Source: Arthrinium phaeospermum (lineage: Eukaryota > Ascomycota > Sordariomycetes > Amphisphaeriales > Apiosporaceae). Taken from it: a stretch of 64,000 nucleotides of DNA. Position numbers and translations under genes: made by a program. Shown piece by piece: positions 12,438 to 23,281 of the stretch (the stretch's first letter is position 1; each line of letters starts with the position of its first letter). The notes beneath the pieces are model-generated. The model was not told the DNA's origin. It searched no databases and saw only the letters and a program-made list of their open reading frames with translations. Location of the stretch: the NCBI GenBank assembly GCA_006503535.1, contig QYRS01000008.1:2852001-2916000 (forward strand). Direction: 5' to 3'.

Positions 12438-13096
12438 GCGCACCCCTAAAGGAAAGAAAGGGATTAATGATTATGAACTGGTGTAATACTTCATGGGACG
12501 AGCGAGATTATAGAATTGTATAGACGATAGAGAGAGACCTTCTGGGTCGAATTGATACCATAACCACCATGATGCCCTCCGCCCACTTTGTTCTTGAAGA
12601 TGCTTGTTTCATCCATGTATGGATGTTCGCCTGAGACTACATATTCTCATCCAACACCAGCCTCTTGTTTTTCGCTAGACCAACAAATAGGAACACAATG
12701 GGACCAAAGCCTGGAACAGATGATGCAGCAAAGTCAGAACAACCAACACCACACGGGGAAGAATGATCATTGTCTTCCAGCCCTATATCGAGGTTCTTTG
12801 TCAAAACGCTTGTCCACATTGTATCATTGATAACGACTGAGGAACAATGAATAATAATGTCCTTGTCAGAAACGTGATATAACTACCCAGCTTCCTGACC
12901 GCCCAGGTTTGTTCTCAGCTGTTTCGTCACACTATCATTTTCATCGCCCCCTTGATTTACCCTCTAGTTGATCTAGAGGAAACCACTTTTTACATTCATT
13001 ACTCGCTTATCTGCCCCCTTCTTTCCACACTCTCCATCCTCTCGTTTCCCCTTACCCGAGCTGACGGACAATCGCGACGACGACGACGACGACAAG
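12438..13096. other. Intergenic region
   Basis: I see no gene. CT-rich sequence from about 12950 and a GAC-repeat (13073-13094) lie immediately upstream of the next ATG and are probably promoter and 5' leader. Confidence 0.5.
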
Positions 13097-13480
13097 ATGC
13101 CCATCTCGCCCAAATCCCACATCCGGGCCCGGCACGCGCCCCTGTCCAACCCCAACAACGCCGCCGTCCTGGTCCTCCGCCCGCGCCGCAAGACCGTCAC
13201 CGCCGAGGGCCTGGAGATCGAGGTGCCCCGCACGTTCCACAGCCTCGTGGTCCACGTCAAGTACCGCTGCGGGCACCAGCCCCAGAACCAGAACAAGGGA
13301 GGCATCCCCGCCACCATCAAGCTCCGGGGCGACGACGACCCCCACGCCGGGCCGTGCCTGCCGTTCGTGCGGTGCTTAAGGGGGTGCTACGTGACCGAGA
13401 TGGACCACGAGCTGGGCAGGCAGTGTCCGGGGTGCGAGATGGTGGATTTGGTGACGGAGGGGTTGGATGTGCGGTTTTAG
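13097..13480 (+). CDS. Small Cys/His-rich hypothetical protein
   Basis: A single uninterrupted frame of 127 aa with GC-rich, codon-biased sequence. Visible features are an N-terminal basic stretch (RPRRKT), then VKYRCGHQ, PCLPFVRCLRGCY and RQCPGCE. The spacing of the Cys and His residues suggests a small zinc-binding fold. There is no signal peptide or membrane segment. I do not recognise the family. It may belong to the same loose class as the Cys-rich proteins at 13985-14431 and 48634-48945, but this is only an impression from the CxxC pattern. Confidence 0.7.
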   Translation: MPISPKSHIRARHAPLSNPNNAAVLVLRPRRKTVTAEGLEIEVPRTFHSLVVHVKYRCGHQPQNQNKGGIPATIKLRGDDDPHAGPCLPFVRCLRGCYVTEMDHELGRQCPGCEMVDLVTEGLDVRF

Positions 13481-13984
13481 AGTTGCATCGGCTGGGTCGT
13501 GGCTTTGACAGTGATCGACTGATTGGCAGCCGTGCTCGGGTTCTACGTAGGTAAGTTTCCCAGTAGATGCTAGAGAATGGATGAATACAATTTGGATCAG
13601 TGTTGCAGAATGAAGCCTGTCATGTGAAAGCAAGGTGCTGTTGTTTGATGTCAATTGCCTATCTGCTGAGACACATCACGTGCGTTGACAATGTGTTTCA
13701 GGGGTTGTCAGGGGGGCACCTTTCCTTTGTCTCCCAGAAAAGTAACGCAGCTGCTTTGGTCCCATTTACAACCAACAGTCAGAAGACAGATCTTCGTATC
13801 CGCCAAGGTCCATGCTTCCAAGCAAACTCTTCCTTTGCTGATGTCATTCCATGTTGCATCTATTTGCGGCAGACATCATGTCCAGCATAAAAAGGCCCCT
13901 TATTTACGTAATCTGTCGCCAGTCTTCACTCCCAGAACGTCCCTCCTGTACAAAAAGTAAGACTTCAGCTATACGCCTCATTTG

Positions 13985-14431
13985 ATGACTTATTCTCACA
14001 CCAAGTTCTTACCAAACTCTGTCTACAAAGCTTGGCCCAGGATGGAGTGGATCAAAACCAAAATACGGAAACATGCCCATCGCAGACCTTGCCCTGGCCC
14101 TTGCGTCCAATGCAGGGCCAGAGATACGTGTCATATAGTCGTCCTCACCGATCCGAGATGCCGCGATCAATCCCATGCAGAGCCAAGGATCACATACAAA
14201 CGTGATAATCACGAAAGGGACTGCAGCGAGCATTGTAGACAACAGCCTTGGTACGTAATTCAAGGGGGTGTCTGTGTTGATTGTAAGATGTGGGAGTGGC
14301 GCGAGGCCTCACTTGGCCATCCAGGCACAGAGACCCTAGATCCCACCCAGAAACTGGAAGAAGAGGCGAAGAGACAAGAGCTCGAACTGAAGCTTAGAGA
14401 GCAAGTAAAAGAAGCCTTGCGATTGCCCTAG
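13985..14431 (+). CDS. Small Cys-rich hypothetical protein with C-terminal coiled coil
   Basis: A single frame of 148 aa starting at the ATG at 13985; an internal ATG at 14044 (MEWIKTK) is an equally plausible start. The middle carries several Cys pairs (RPCPGPCVQCRARDTC, ERDCSEHC, GVCVDCKMWEW), consistent with a zinc-ribbon-like domain. The C-terminus is a charged helix (QKLEEEAKRQELELKLREQ) likely to form a coiled coil. I do not recognise the family. Codon bias is weaker than in the neighbouring 127-aa gene, so its reality is less sure. Confidence 0.5.
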   Translation: MTYSHTKFLPNSVYKAWPRMEWIKTKIRKHAHRRPCPGPCVQCRARDTCHIVVLTDPRCRDQSHAEPRITYKRDNHERDCSEHCRQQPWYVIQGGVCVDCKMWEWREASLGHPGTETLDPTQKLEEEAKRQELELKLREQVKEALRLP

Positions 14432-14869
14432 ATTCCACTCATAGGCATTATCATCAAGATCAGCGAATGCAGAAAGAAGCTGCCCCTGGCCTTGGTTATC
14501 TCCCACGTTTATGAAATTCTGCATTGGAGCCGGGCAATGGTGATTTTCCCACACCACGGCTGCTCTATCACTTGACCAGTTAGCATTCACTATAAATAAG
14601 CATTGGACACTTGGTCGTGAAGACGCTTTATATGTAGTTTCAGTTATAGAATCAAGCTACCTCCCAGATCTTGGCCTCGGGTTTACACATCAGTATAAGC
14701 CAAGCATAAAAGTAAATTCTCACCCAATTCATAAAGCTTGCAACGCCCATCCAGCCATGACCACCAAGACATGAACAAGCCCTCCCATCTCCCATCTCTC
14801 ACCCTTCCGAGAACGCCGCACGGACTTCGAACCCCAAGATGTACCGGCCTTGTGATAAACGTGACATGA

Positions 14870-17800
14870 TCAGTTATCGAGCTCGACGAGGTCCGGGTAG
14901 AATCCAACCTTCTCCGGAATCACCCCGGTTTCGACGAATGTCTCCAGCAGCTGCTGCACCACAACATGGCCCTCTTCCTGGGCGTATCGAATAGCCCGTC
15001 GGAGTTGACGCAAGTCTTTGCCCTGATCGGCCGCACCAACGCCAAGCAATACCGCCACCGTATCTAGGCGTCCGTGCTGGGCGGCCCCCTCCAAAGCAGT
15101 GACTCCATTGATGGTCGACCCCGGTGCATCAATGTCAGCCCCTTTCTCCAGGAGAAACTTTGCTATAGAGAAATACCCCTGAATAGACGCGAGCTGCAAC
15201 GCTGTTCCTCCGTCGTTATAGGCAGCCGGCTCGTTCACCGACATACCATTGTCCAAAAGCACCTGGATGACTTCCATACAGCCATTCTCGACAGCCTGTT
15301 GGAGCGGTGTCCTTCTTTCTCCTATCCCTCTCGGTTCGTTCATTCTGAAACCATGTTTCAGGAGCAGCTCGACAGTGGGAAGATGGTTTGTTTCGACAGC
15401 GGCTGAGAATGCTGTTTTGCTTGGCCTGCGGCTAATGAGGGTGTTGGGAAAGCAATTCAACTTGTCTTTGTTTTGCATTAGAAACTCCAGAAACCGAGGG
15501 CCAGTCTCTTTCGATTTTTCAATGGCATAGGCAAAAGTTGTTGATTTCGGCAAGCGGTTGTCGTTTCCTCGAGAAAAATGAACGTCCGCCATATACGTAA
15601 GCACCAGATCTTTGAAAGTAGCAAGATTGTTCGAGTCGATGCATGTTCGAAGTACCAAGACCTCCCAGCCTTTGCGGCCCCTTTTGTAACGACGCTTATG
15701 TTCGTTCAACATAGTGGTAAATAGGCCGTATCCCTTCAGAAACGCAATATTGATTGCCTCTGGATCATGAGGATCTGCTCCGTGCTCGAGTGCAAATTGG
15801 ACAAGACCGACATCTGAGGTCTCGATGGCACATCGAAGAGGAGTGACGCCATGCCTCATTCCGTTGATGTCGGCACCATGATAAAGTAGTGTTTGGGCCA
15901 CATCTAGCCTTTGGTATTGTATGGCCACAGCGAGCGGCGGAGGATGCCCAGTGTTCACGTCTGCCCCGGCATCCAAAAGAACTCGGATCATCTCATCCAT
16001 GCCTTCCTTGATGGCTACCGACAACAAACCCTCGTAGGATGAGTGACAAGGGTAGAGCTTTCCAGAATCGTCTTCTACTGAATATCCGCTCTCATCTGGG
16101 TCGGCTCCAGCATCCAGGAGTACTCTTACCATCGAAAACTGTTTAGAACTCATAGCTGCCGCAAGACTCGTCATATAGTCTTGATTTCTTGCAAGGCAAG
16201 TGTTCCAACCTTTACACCCAGCTTCAATCAAAGTCAAAGCAGCCATAGATTGTTTTGCTTCGATCATCTTCGGGACGGCCCAATCATACGGGCTTAGAAG
16301 GTCCGAGCCTTTTAAACCAAAACTTTCTTCGGCCGTCACAAGTAGGCTCTTCAGCTTCTCAACCTCCCCAGTAAGCCCTGCAGTTAACAATGATTCTCTT
16401 AGCCCTTGCAAGTCCTTAAAGCCACCGGATGAAAGGTACTTGAGCACCGCTAAGAGTATAGGCACTTCTCGACCCTTGGCAGTATCAAGAAGCTCGATTC
16501 GATAGGGATCATCCAGACTGGGCTCTAGGTCATGTACCAGCGCTCTCTCGACCACGGATACATCCTTTGACTCTTTAACAACGGTTATGGCCACTTTTCC
16601 GGTAATTTGCATCTGCGGAATCCTGTCGAGGAGATCGTGGAGTTCTTTCCCGTCAAATCTTCGCAACAAGCTCCCAAGAATCATTTCGTACTGGTCCCGC
16701 AAATAGCTCCGCAAATGGCTTTCCGTATACCTGGCATCTGGGTTCTCTCCAAATTCGGCCAAGGCCTGCAATACTTTACAGCAGGTGGAGAAAGGCTGAT
16801 AATCAAACGTTGCCCGTACCAGTTCCTTGTAAAACCAATCTCGACGATTAGTCATGATCTGTCCCAGTATAAGCCGATCAATTATATCGCCTTGGAGTTG
16901 AGAAACCACCTTGAACAGTTGAAACATCGATAAGAGCAAACCATGCTCTAGCAGTGGTTCGATGACTCTTGCATGGTTTGACATTATAGGTTTGGAGCCG
17001 TGGTGAGTATCCAGTAAATTGTCGATGATATAACAGCCCTCTAAATCCGCACCAGCGTTTATAAGAGCTCTTACGACGTCAACGTGACCTAGGGCTGAAG
17101 CCAGCTCAATCGGTTTCTCTCGAAATTGACCAGATGGCTGGTGGATCCCAATGGTTTCATTAACCATGCTGGGCGATTGTTCAAGAATGAAGAGTACTGT
17201 TTCCGTATCCCCCGCTTCGAGCGCCACACGAAACAAGCCCCGAGCAAGAGCTTGAACTCCATACAGCTTAGGTGCGTTTCCTAAGGCGAGAGAAAGTCCT
17301 GGGGTTGACTCCTGCTTCAAGATCTTCAAGATATCTGCTTTGGACATATTATCCAGACCAGTGAAGTTGTTTGCGATTGAATACAAGAGGCTTCGATAAA
17401 GTGGAGAGGCGAAGAATCGAGTCGTGGCGTTCATGAGAGATGATACAGAATGTTGCGGGTGGGTATCCTCTGGGGGCATTATCGTTCGAAGAAAACCATT
17501 AGACGAGTCGTTGCTGCTAAGCGCCTGGAAAATGGGACCCGTACCGGGCCGGGGGTGGAGTATCAACACCCTTTCCATCATGTGAAACGGAAGTTGAGGG
17601 GCGATCGTGACGGTTGTAGGTTGCACTACCGCTCGGACAATGACATCGCTGGGCAGGGTTGGCAGATCCCCTATTCGTCAAATGAGTACCATCTCCAAAA
17701 AGTTGAAACGTGAAAACATACCGGCAGTATCAACATCGCGAGTGGACTTCTTGTAGCGGACCATCGCATTGCGAACCTCTTCGGGAGTCTTTAGCTTCCC

Positions 17801-18139
17801 ACCAATCCAGACCTGTGCCTCTTTCCCTCCCCGATTGATCCTCCGGACATGTGGTATGGCGGCCTTCCAAGTTGGGGACGAGCTTTTCTTGGCACATTTC
17901 CACTGCTGGTTGAAGTGTTTGTTGTAATGGTATGGCCTAGCCAGGCATCGTTAGAAACCCGGTACAAATGTGAAAAAGCATCCTGGTCATACTCAAGAAG
18001 CATTGAAATTGTACTTCTCTGTCATGAGAGACCGAATCTCGCGAACCGACTTGTTCTTCTCCACGTAGAGCTCTTCTAGCTCAGACCGGTGAGCATTCCA
18101 TGCTTCTTCAGAGGGTGAGATGTTGATCAAGGAAGACAT
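14870..18139 (-). CDS. Clr5-domain ankyrin-repeat protein (frameshifted in first exon)
   Basis: Exons in transcript order: 18139-17993, 17936-17722, 17670-14870. The N-terminus is a Clr5 domain (AWNAHRSELEELYVE, then YHYNKHFNQQWKCAKK), found in fungal ankyrin and tetratricopeptide proteins. It is followed by a basic linker (GGKLKTPEEVRNAMVRYKK), a helical region and many ankyrin repeats from about codon 190 to the C-terminus (for example NTGHPPPLAVAIQYQR, TPLQQAVENGCMEVIQVLL). Intron 2 (51 nt, gtatgt donor, aatag acceptor) splices cleanly. At the end of exon 1 the Clr5 frame meets an in-frame TGA, and exon 2 is read in another frame; one surplus T in the tct-tga context explains both. So this is either a sequencing indel or a recently broken gene. 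A scaffold or non-self-recognition role is inferred. Confidence 0.75.
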
Positions 18140-19079
18140 TGTCGTTGAATAGTGCTGGACAATCTAAAGTAGGCCAAACTTGGAGAATACCGTCTAAAGG
18201 TTTCTATTCTGTAGTGTAGTGTCCGGGGTGAAGTGAATAAAGTGATGTTCGCTCGGGGTTCCAAAAGCACGATCTGTCTGTGGACACTGGGTGAGGGGGG
18301 AGCCGTGGGGTTGGGATCCAAGACTAGACGGGTAAGGTCTGGTTGGGACAAGCCTTGTGTGGGAATCCTGGTCATATTGACCAAGCTCTAGGTACAATTT
18401 TTGAGCTACGCGACTATGTCTTGGCAAAAAATCGTATATTTCTTTTGATTGGTTGACACGCCACTGGCCGGCCTCGGAACGCCCCCTTTACGTGGTAAAG
18501 CATCTTCCAAACTTGATAGGCTATTGTCGATTTTTTGGATAGCATGGGTGCGCCCATCAAAAATCGTTTTATGTGATCTGAATGGCTCTGGCATTTGCAT
18601 TAGCTGTGTAGGAACTGCATTGTCCTTCTAGCCTGCTCCATGTACTAATTACCATGGTGATGCCTCTTCGACGGAGAGCTGAAGTCCAGATGAACACAGC
18701 CATTTCGCCATGTTGTCTGCCCCACATTTCGATTTCTAAAGATTGCCCCCCTGTCTCCTCGTAAATCGTCCTGCGCCAGCCGAATGACTTTTTGACGTGA
18801 ACATTCATGATGAATTTGCCTGGCAGTAGTGAGCTGCATCACTACTTGGTGATAATCATTGCAATTCGCGAATACATATGCATTGAAGATGTCTGCTGGG
18901 CTTGATGCACTCAGATGCATTGCTTTCGTATCTCAAGCAGACAGCGAGTAATTATTAGTCTACTTCAATTGATACTCCCGGTTTTGTCTAAGTCCTTTAC
19001 CTCTTTCTCACCCCTCATCTAGACCTAACAATTTATACAACCGAAGAATCGGCACATACTTACCATATTGCTTGACACG
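18140..19079. other. Intergenic region
   Basis: No supported gene in about 940 bp. It is flanked by the start of the Clr5-ankyrin gene (leftward) and the start of a small membrane-protein gene (rightward), so it probably holds two divergent promoters. Confidence 0.5.
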
Positions 19080-19419
19080 ATGCCAGTGTCTGACGAAGCC
19101 ATCGTCGCTATCGTTGGACTTGTCCTTGCTTTGCCATGCGCTGTCTTGGCAGTCCACCAATGGGTGCAACATCAGCGCAGCAAAAGATTGCATGCAGGAG
19201 GTACTATGAGCCAATTGCCCACGTTTGACAGCTCAGTAATCTGATGACAGCATCCCAGAGGTTCAGGCACACTATCCCGCCAATCGAAACAAGTACTTTT
19301 GGTCGAGATCTAGACCGCGTCCGGAGGACCTAGAAAGCGCACCCTTCGTCACCGGCGGTGTATCGCGGCAGCCGACTTCACCAGCGCCAGTATACCTTCG
19401 TGGCACAACCCAGTTTTGA
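19080..19419 (+). CDS. Small single-pass membrane protein (93 aa)
   Basis: This gene appears only after splicing. Exon 1 is 19080-19200; exon 2 is 19259-19419. The 58-nt intron has a GTACTA donor, a CTGATGAC branch region and acceptor tcccag, and the phase matches. The N-terminus (MPVSDEAIVAIVGLVLALP) runs into a hydrophobic helix of about 22 residues, followed by a basic segment (HQRSKRLHAG). The cytoplasmic-looking tail contains NKYFWSRSRPRP. I do not recognise the family. Support comes from the strong transmembrane helix, good splice signals and a clean stop; there is no homology evidence. Confidence 0.55.
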
Positions 19420-20372
19420 TTTAAGAAAGTTTGCTTTTGGCGAACGTCAAGGTCGAAGAATGATGTCGACTTGTATGAAGTGTATCATAGTTGGATGAAC
19501 TGGAGTTGGAACTGCACGCCAGGGGTTACAAAACGAAGCCATGTTACTGCCTATGGGCAGCCTTTGAGATTGAAATGAGCGAATCTACTAAAACATGAAC
19601 TCACGAATTCAAGCGTTTGTCAGACCTCGCTATGTGCTTTTGAACTTGACATTCGTGTAGCCTTGGCATTGATATGTGACCAACCGATCGCTGAAACGGC
19701 GGGCTTCCGACGCAAGCCAGAACTAATTGGTCCAGAACGAGGGGTGTTCACACCAGTCCAACTGCCTTCGAAAAAACAATTGTTTTACGAGGGCCAATGG
19801 ACAAGTATGCCGCTGCTTGCCTGCATGTGCCAAGCCCCACCAAGGCCCGTTGCTGCCTCAGCCTGCCTCGATCATAATCGGCCCCCAACCAATGAAACGA
19901 CACCCGGGAAGCAGGCAGGAATAGCCAAACGCGGACATTATCTCAGATGAACCACACTCGACCTCGATCCCGAGAATATGAGTCGGGAGTACTTACGGAG
20001 CCTGCAGGCAGGGCGTGAGTCAACGCCGGTTTGACTGGCAGGCCAGCACTGGCTAGCTGCAGGCTGCGGCGTGACATGCAGATGCAGTGGTACGCTCATT
20101 CGTTGCCTCTTGGACGTATAGCAATTCGGCCGCGCCCGACTTTGCTGACGGCAGAAAAACATATGCCATTACCCCGCTCGAAGCTATATCACGCGATCGG
20201 CGGCTCTGGAAGCGGCCACCCCTTTTCAACTTCTTCTATATATTCCTGCGCTCCAAGGAGCAAACGGTCGGTCCACTCGTCCTAGAACCATTTCCTGCTA
20301 GGGGTCTCTTGCAACCAGGGTGTTTGGAGAGTTTCGTTGTTAGTAAAAGCCATTGTCATCCCCACCTTCACC
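19420..20372. other. Intergenic region
   Basis: No supported gene. Short frames here lack motifs. The 3' part up to 20372 is probably the promoter of the next gene. Confidence 0.5.
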
Positions 20373-21340
20373 ATGGCCCAACAAGTCTTCGTCCAGCAGG
20401 TCGCCTTCCTCGAGGGCCTCCGGGACGTTACCCCGGCCAAGGAGACCCTGCCCGTGACCCTGGACAACATCCACGCCCGGGTCAGCGCGCTGGAGCGGCT
20501 GATGGGCCAGCCGCAGCCGCCCACCACCGTGCCGGACTGGGAGTCCCTGCGCTACCGGACAACGCGTCTGTACCGGACCCCCATCGGCCCGCCCCGCATC
20601 CACGCCCTCATCGTCCTGGCGGACCAGTGGTGGCCCTCGGCCGAGGCGTCGGACGAGCAGGAGACCGCCGTCGCGCTGGAGCGGACGCTGCGCAGCCTGG
20701 GCATCTCCAGCTACTCGGCCTCCTCGCCTGCCGCTGAAACCAAAAAGGAAGTCGACAGCAGCACGGACGCCAAAAGCGACGGTGTCGATAGTTGCAGCAG
20801 CAACAGCGACCAATTCGACCTCGCCACGCAAGAGTTCTGCCACCTAGCCGGCCAGAAGCGCAAGCAGCCCATGCGCCCCCTCCAGACCGCGCGCGACCTC
20901 TACGCCGCCGCCTTCGAGCTGAGCCTCGTGCTCGAGGGCAAGCCCGCCTCCCCGGTGCAGTACCCCCCGCCGCCCGGCTACAACCCGCCCAGCCTGCCCG
21001 GTGGGCCCGGCCTGGGCGGCATGCCCATGGGAAGGCCCCCCGGCTCGTCGCCCCCGCATGGGCATGGACCCCCTCCTCCCCTCCCCGCATCATACAAGTC
21101 GACAGGCAGAGGAAGAAGAAGAAGCCCAAGGCTAGTGGCGGGCTGTTGCAATTCATGGCGAGCAAGAAACGACGCCCGGCCGATTCCGACTCGGACTCGG
21201 ACTCGGATGATGACAGCGTCCGCGCCAGGAAGGGGTGGAGGCGCTGGCTGCCGCGTTGGCTGTCCAGGGGTCGCCCCAAGAAGAGCCGGAGCGGTTATGA
21301 CACTGATTCCAGCAGCGGTAGCAGTACCATTTACGACTGA
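20373..21340 (+). CDS. Hypothetical protein with disordered, Pro-rich and basic/acidic C-terminus
   Basis: The frame from ATG 20373 encodes an N-terminal helical part (QQVFVQQVAFLEGLRD, VSALERLMGQ). A conserved-looking core follows (PRIHALIVLADQWWPS; ARDLYAAAFELSLVLEGKP), then a Pro/Gly-rich stretch to about 21100. After that the plausible coding frame changes to one reading KKKKPKASGGLLQFM, an SDSDSDSDDD tract and RWLPRWLSRGRP, with a stop at 21340. The change could be a weak intron (about 21047-21105, poor donor gtcgcc, acceptor gacag) or an indel. If the original frame is kept, it runs to 21491 with less natural composition. I do not recognise the family. The two Trp residues after WLPR could form a basic amphipathic, membrane-binding helix. 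Confidence 0.6.
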
Positions 21341-21947
21341 TTTCCTCTGCAACGGCATCTCTACCACAACCGAGACGAAAAAGGAAGAGGAAGATGGGCG
21401 GGCTTCTGGGGAGTGTTCTCGTCTCTTGAACAAGACAGTGATGATTTGGCTTCGGACGTTGTTCGAGCACTCGTCGGGTTCGGAAGACTAACAGAGTTAT
21501 ACTTTACTACGTGATATACCAGGTTAATAATGTTCTGTGGTTGTGACTCCTGCATTGTGGTTTGGTATTTGATGAAGTCATGACCTCTTGGACAAGAAGA
21601 TGTGACATCGACATGAAGCATGCAACATGTCCGTTCGGTCTTTTCTCCATCAGCCCTGTGATGTATGAAACATTTTGGTCTCTCAAATAGACATATGTGG
21701 CTGCAGGCGCAACAACACTCTCGCTTCGCCGTGGCGCGCCCGGGTGTCGCAGCAAAAGCTTGCAGCTGTCGGCCGGGACGTCTACAGCAGGGGGCAATTC
21801 GCGGCTGCTGCTGGCTAGCCCCATAAAAAGCATCGAGCCCGGAAAGCTAGCCGTCAGCACGGGCGTTGCAAAAAGTCGTCAAACTCCACGAATGTCTCAT
21901 CGTCCGCCCCCTTGAGAGCGTCCAGGGTTGACAAAAAGTAAAGTTGA

Positions 21948-22019
21948 AGGTCCGCCTGGGGCTCGAACCCAGAATCTCCTGATTCGTAGTCAGACGCCTT
22001 ACCATTGGGCCAACGGACC
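21948..22019 (-). tRNA. tRNA-Arg (anticodon ACG)
   Basis: The reverse complement folds as a 72-nt cloverleaf without intron. The 7-bp acceptor stem starts GGTCCGT and the D arm is TTGGCCCAATGGTAAGGC. The anticodon stem-loop TCTGA-CTACGAA-TCAGG carries ACG, and the T arm contains GGGTTCGAGCCCC. ACG reads CGU/CGC/CGA after inosine modification. Confidence 0.93.
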
Positions 22020-23281
22020 TGTCCTTGGATGGCTTGTGGTTTGATGAAAGACTCGTGCTTATTGACTGTCATTAGGAAGATAGCCAACGATTGCCTTGAC
22101 CTAGAAATGAGCTGCTTTGTCACCTGCAACGCAAGCAGGCAAAAGGTTGGACACGAAAGACTAGCTCAAATGCAAAACGTTTTTTATTTTAGCTTACGCA
22201 ACGATCAAGAATTAGACGATTTTGGTCTGTCACATATATGACAGGGGGCTAACACACTCTAGCAGGGATGGCCGATCTAGTCCGCCGGCATTCATCAACT
22301 TCCGCAGGGATCATGCCTGGCGCTATCGATCTCCTCGTCCAACAGTATCTGGGCCATGCCTGCTAACCACGTTGCTCGGCCGTTAAGCCGTTAAGATTGC
22401 AATTCCAATTCCACGACCTTGCCTGATGTGCCTCGGCAACCTGAACTAGCGAAAGCATGATCTGGAATTATTAGGTAAGAGCATGATGGGGTGGGCTGGC
22501 CCAATCTCCACCCCCTCCCCTCCGGCTTCTCTTCTCTTTCTCTGCCCAATCCCGATCGATCGCTATTAAGAACGGCGAGCAATAAGATTAAGATATACTT
22601 ATATATTGGCTGGCATGACTCGCGCGTCAGGCGAGTGTCGTCGGCAGTCGGTCCGGTGCTTGGACGTCCATTCGGAAACCCCACCCCGTCGTCCCCCGAC
22701 CGCGCGATGGACGAATGCGGCGATCAGTTCGTCTCATAGCCCACCACCACACACAGGACCAGGGTGCAGCGTCGACGGCCACAGGAGGCCATCCAGGTCG
22801 GGTATCGTGCCGCCCCGTCTTTTCGGAACTTAAAACGGGATTTGGCTGGTTCAGGGTGACATCGCCCCGTCCCTCTCCGGACATTCGATGCGGGTAATTG
22901 TATATGCGGCAATCAGGAACCAGTCGATATTATGATCTTGTTTTCCTTGGTGTGGTGGTTTCGATTTGCCTACTTGTCCGAAGTCCGTTGCAGGGTCATC
23001 GTGGTAAAACATGACCAACACTAATTTCGGCATAAAAGTTGGGTACGTCGATGTAGTAAACAAGCGTTCGTAATGATTGATTTTCCGGTGGTGCTTGCAA
23101 ATTAATTGGTGATTGATCGTCTTCCGGTAAACCTAGCCTACCTCACCAACGACTCGTGCCCAACTCGCAAGAACGACGACGACGTACGATTGCGACGATT
23201 CAGCGACCTTTTACATGTCAGGCAAGCGTCTACGTGCCGAAGCCTAAGCGACGAAAGAAACCCCAACGGCAGCACCTAGTC
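22020..23281. other. Intergenic region with putative promoter of the RGS-LOV gene
   Basis: No gene is supported. The open frame of the next gene extends 5' of its first ATG (from 23156), so this region should contain its leader and promoter. I do not see an obvious conserved light-response element and cannot assign one. Confidence 0.45.

Noticed and set aside
11442..12443. 333-codon minus-strand frame opposite the alcohol dehydrogenase
   Set aside because: Antisense shadow; the plus strand has a complete enzyme with zinc and Rossmann motifs.
13073..13094. GAC repeat as CRISPR-like or regulatory array
   Set aside because: Simple trinucleotide run in the leader of a small gene; no spacers.
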